This document shows, piece after piece, positions 63,627 through 64,000 of a stretch of DNA of 64,000 bases (the stretch's first letter is position 1; the number at the start of each line of letters is the position of its first letter). Below the pieces are notes generated by a model. That model did no database searches, had not been told where the DNA came from, and saw nothing but the letters and a program-made list of their open reading frames with translations. Made by a program: the position numbers and the translations under genes. The stretch lies in NCBI RefSeq assembly GCF_021233055.1, contig NZ_CP089540.1, positions 1-64,000 of the forward strand, read 5' to 3'. The stretch is from Spirosoma oryzicola (GTDB lineage: Bacteria > Bacteroidota > Bacteroidia > Cytophagales > Spirosomataceae).

Positions 63627-64000
63627 TTAGAATGCAGTCAGAGACCGCATGCGCCCGATCAGAGATTTTAGCCAGCTTGTTTGCTGTAACAACCCGAAAA
63701 GGCCAATTCCGGTTAATGCGCACGTAAGTCCGGCCAGTACATCTAATACGTAATGGTGACTACTGTATACCGCCGAGAACCATACGCCCAGCATAACGAC
63801 GATGAAAAAAACATTGATCAACCCCATCTTTTTCCGCACGCTATGGTAAACCACAATCACCGGATAAGACGAGTGTAACGATGGCATAGCGGCAAAAACG
63901 TTGGAGCTCTTGGCGTAGATAGAATGAAAAACAGAGACACCAAAGTAGCGGTCGAAGTTAGCTAAGCCAGCCGTGTTGCCGGGAGTATGGGGATAAAAGT
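63627..64000 (-). CDS. PAP2_3 family membrane phosphatase/inositolphosphotransferase (5' end outside the window)
   Basis: The last 124 codons or so of a membrane enzyme. The frame reads GNTAGLANFDRYFGVSVFHSIYAKSSNVFAAMPSLHSSYP and SSHHYVLDVLAGL (parts given here), the motifs of PAP2_3 proteins related to Aur1/Ipt1 inositol phosphorylceramide synthases. The catalytic His of SLHS and the His/Asp of HHYVLD are present. At least two hydrophobic helices remain. Bacteroidota make sphingolipids, so a ceramide head-group transferase is plausible, but a phosphatase role is equally allowed. Confidence 0.82.
   Translation of the reverse strand, partial: FYPHTPGNTAGLANFDRYFGVSVFHSIYAKSSNVFAAMPSLHSSYPVIVVYHSVRKKMGLINVFFIVVMLGVWFSAVYSSHHYVLDVLAGLTCALTGIGLFGLLQQTSWLKSLIGRMRSLTAF

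Overview
The window looks like part of a large plasmid or secondary replicon of a Bacteroidota bacterium of the order Cytophagales; a Spirosoma-like organism is my inference. The evidence is SusC/SusD and CarboxypepD_reg-type outer-membrane proteins, LytTR two-component genes, several promoters with the Bacteroidota -7 element TAnnTTTG, weak ribosome binding sites, and about 50% GC. The replicon call rests on an iteron origin, a Rep_3 initiator and parAB at 51.7-56.1 kb. No tRNA, rRNA, CRISPR array, transposase or phage gene was seen.

Layout. 1-6.2 kb: truncated GH78 rhamnosidase, PQQ dehydrogenase with built-in cytochrome c, aldo/keto reductase and AraC regulator. 6.4-11.1 kb: small membrane protein, exported Gfo/Idh/MocA oxidoreductase, DoxX/HxlR pair, cytochrome c-sorbosone-type dehydrogenase. 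11.4-18 kb: a 26-bp hairpin element, a DUF4874/DUF4832 protein, a decayed DUF3823 fragment, then GH2, an enolase-superfamily enzyme and a GH43-like enzyme. 18-23.1 kb (minus strand): outer-membrane beta-barrel protein, LytTR regulator, histidine kinase, small secreted protein. 23.5-26.7 kb: quinone oxidoreductase with a second AraC regulator, bestrophin. 27-32.9 kb: multi-PAS histidine kinase with two stand-alone receivers and an unknown protein. 33-43.9 kb: HEAT/cytochrome c protein and a six-gene hydrolase operon (two type B carboxylesterases, a DUF1593 protein, three tandem paralogous esterases). 44-50.7 kb: quinone oxidoreductase, DinB protein, two tandem GH127 enzymes, beta-barrel protein. 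50.7-51.4 kb: DUF6766 gene broken by one stop codon. 51.7-56.1 kb: origin, rep, parA, parB. 56.4-62.5 kb: SusC, SusD and a GH144-like enzyme. 62.5-64 kb: palindromic repeats, START-domain protein and the edge of a PAP2_3 lipid enzyme.

How it fits together. Most of the cargo is for taking plant or microbial glycans apart: glycosidases remove rhamnose, arabinose and other sugars, esterases could remove acyl groups, and three c-type-cytochrome-bearing proteins could oxidise released sugars or alcohols in the periplasm. The SusCD-GH144-like set beside the partition genes is the clearest polysaccharide utilisation locus. Replication and partition depend on the central block.

The most notable non-coding signals are: (i) twelve 20-bp iterons with a perfect DnaA box; (ii) a 29-bp palindrome present three times whose flanks differ between copies but stay self-complementary; (iii) a second palindromic family built on GGTGTCGGTTT; (iv) a 28-bp perfect inverted repeat beside the origin; (v) a 16-bp palindrome placed inside a promoter; and (vi) two gene lesions readable at single-base level (DUF6766 nonsense, DUF3823 frameshift). 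I did not find a clear new defence or biosynthetic system.
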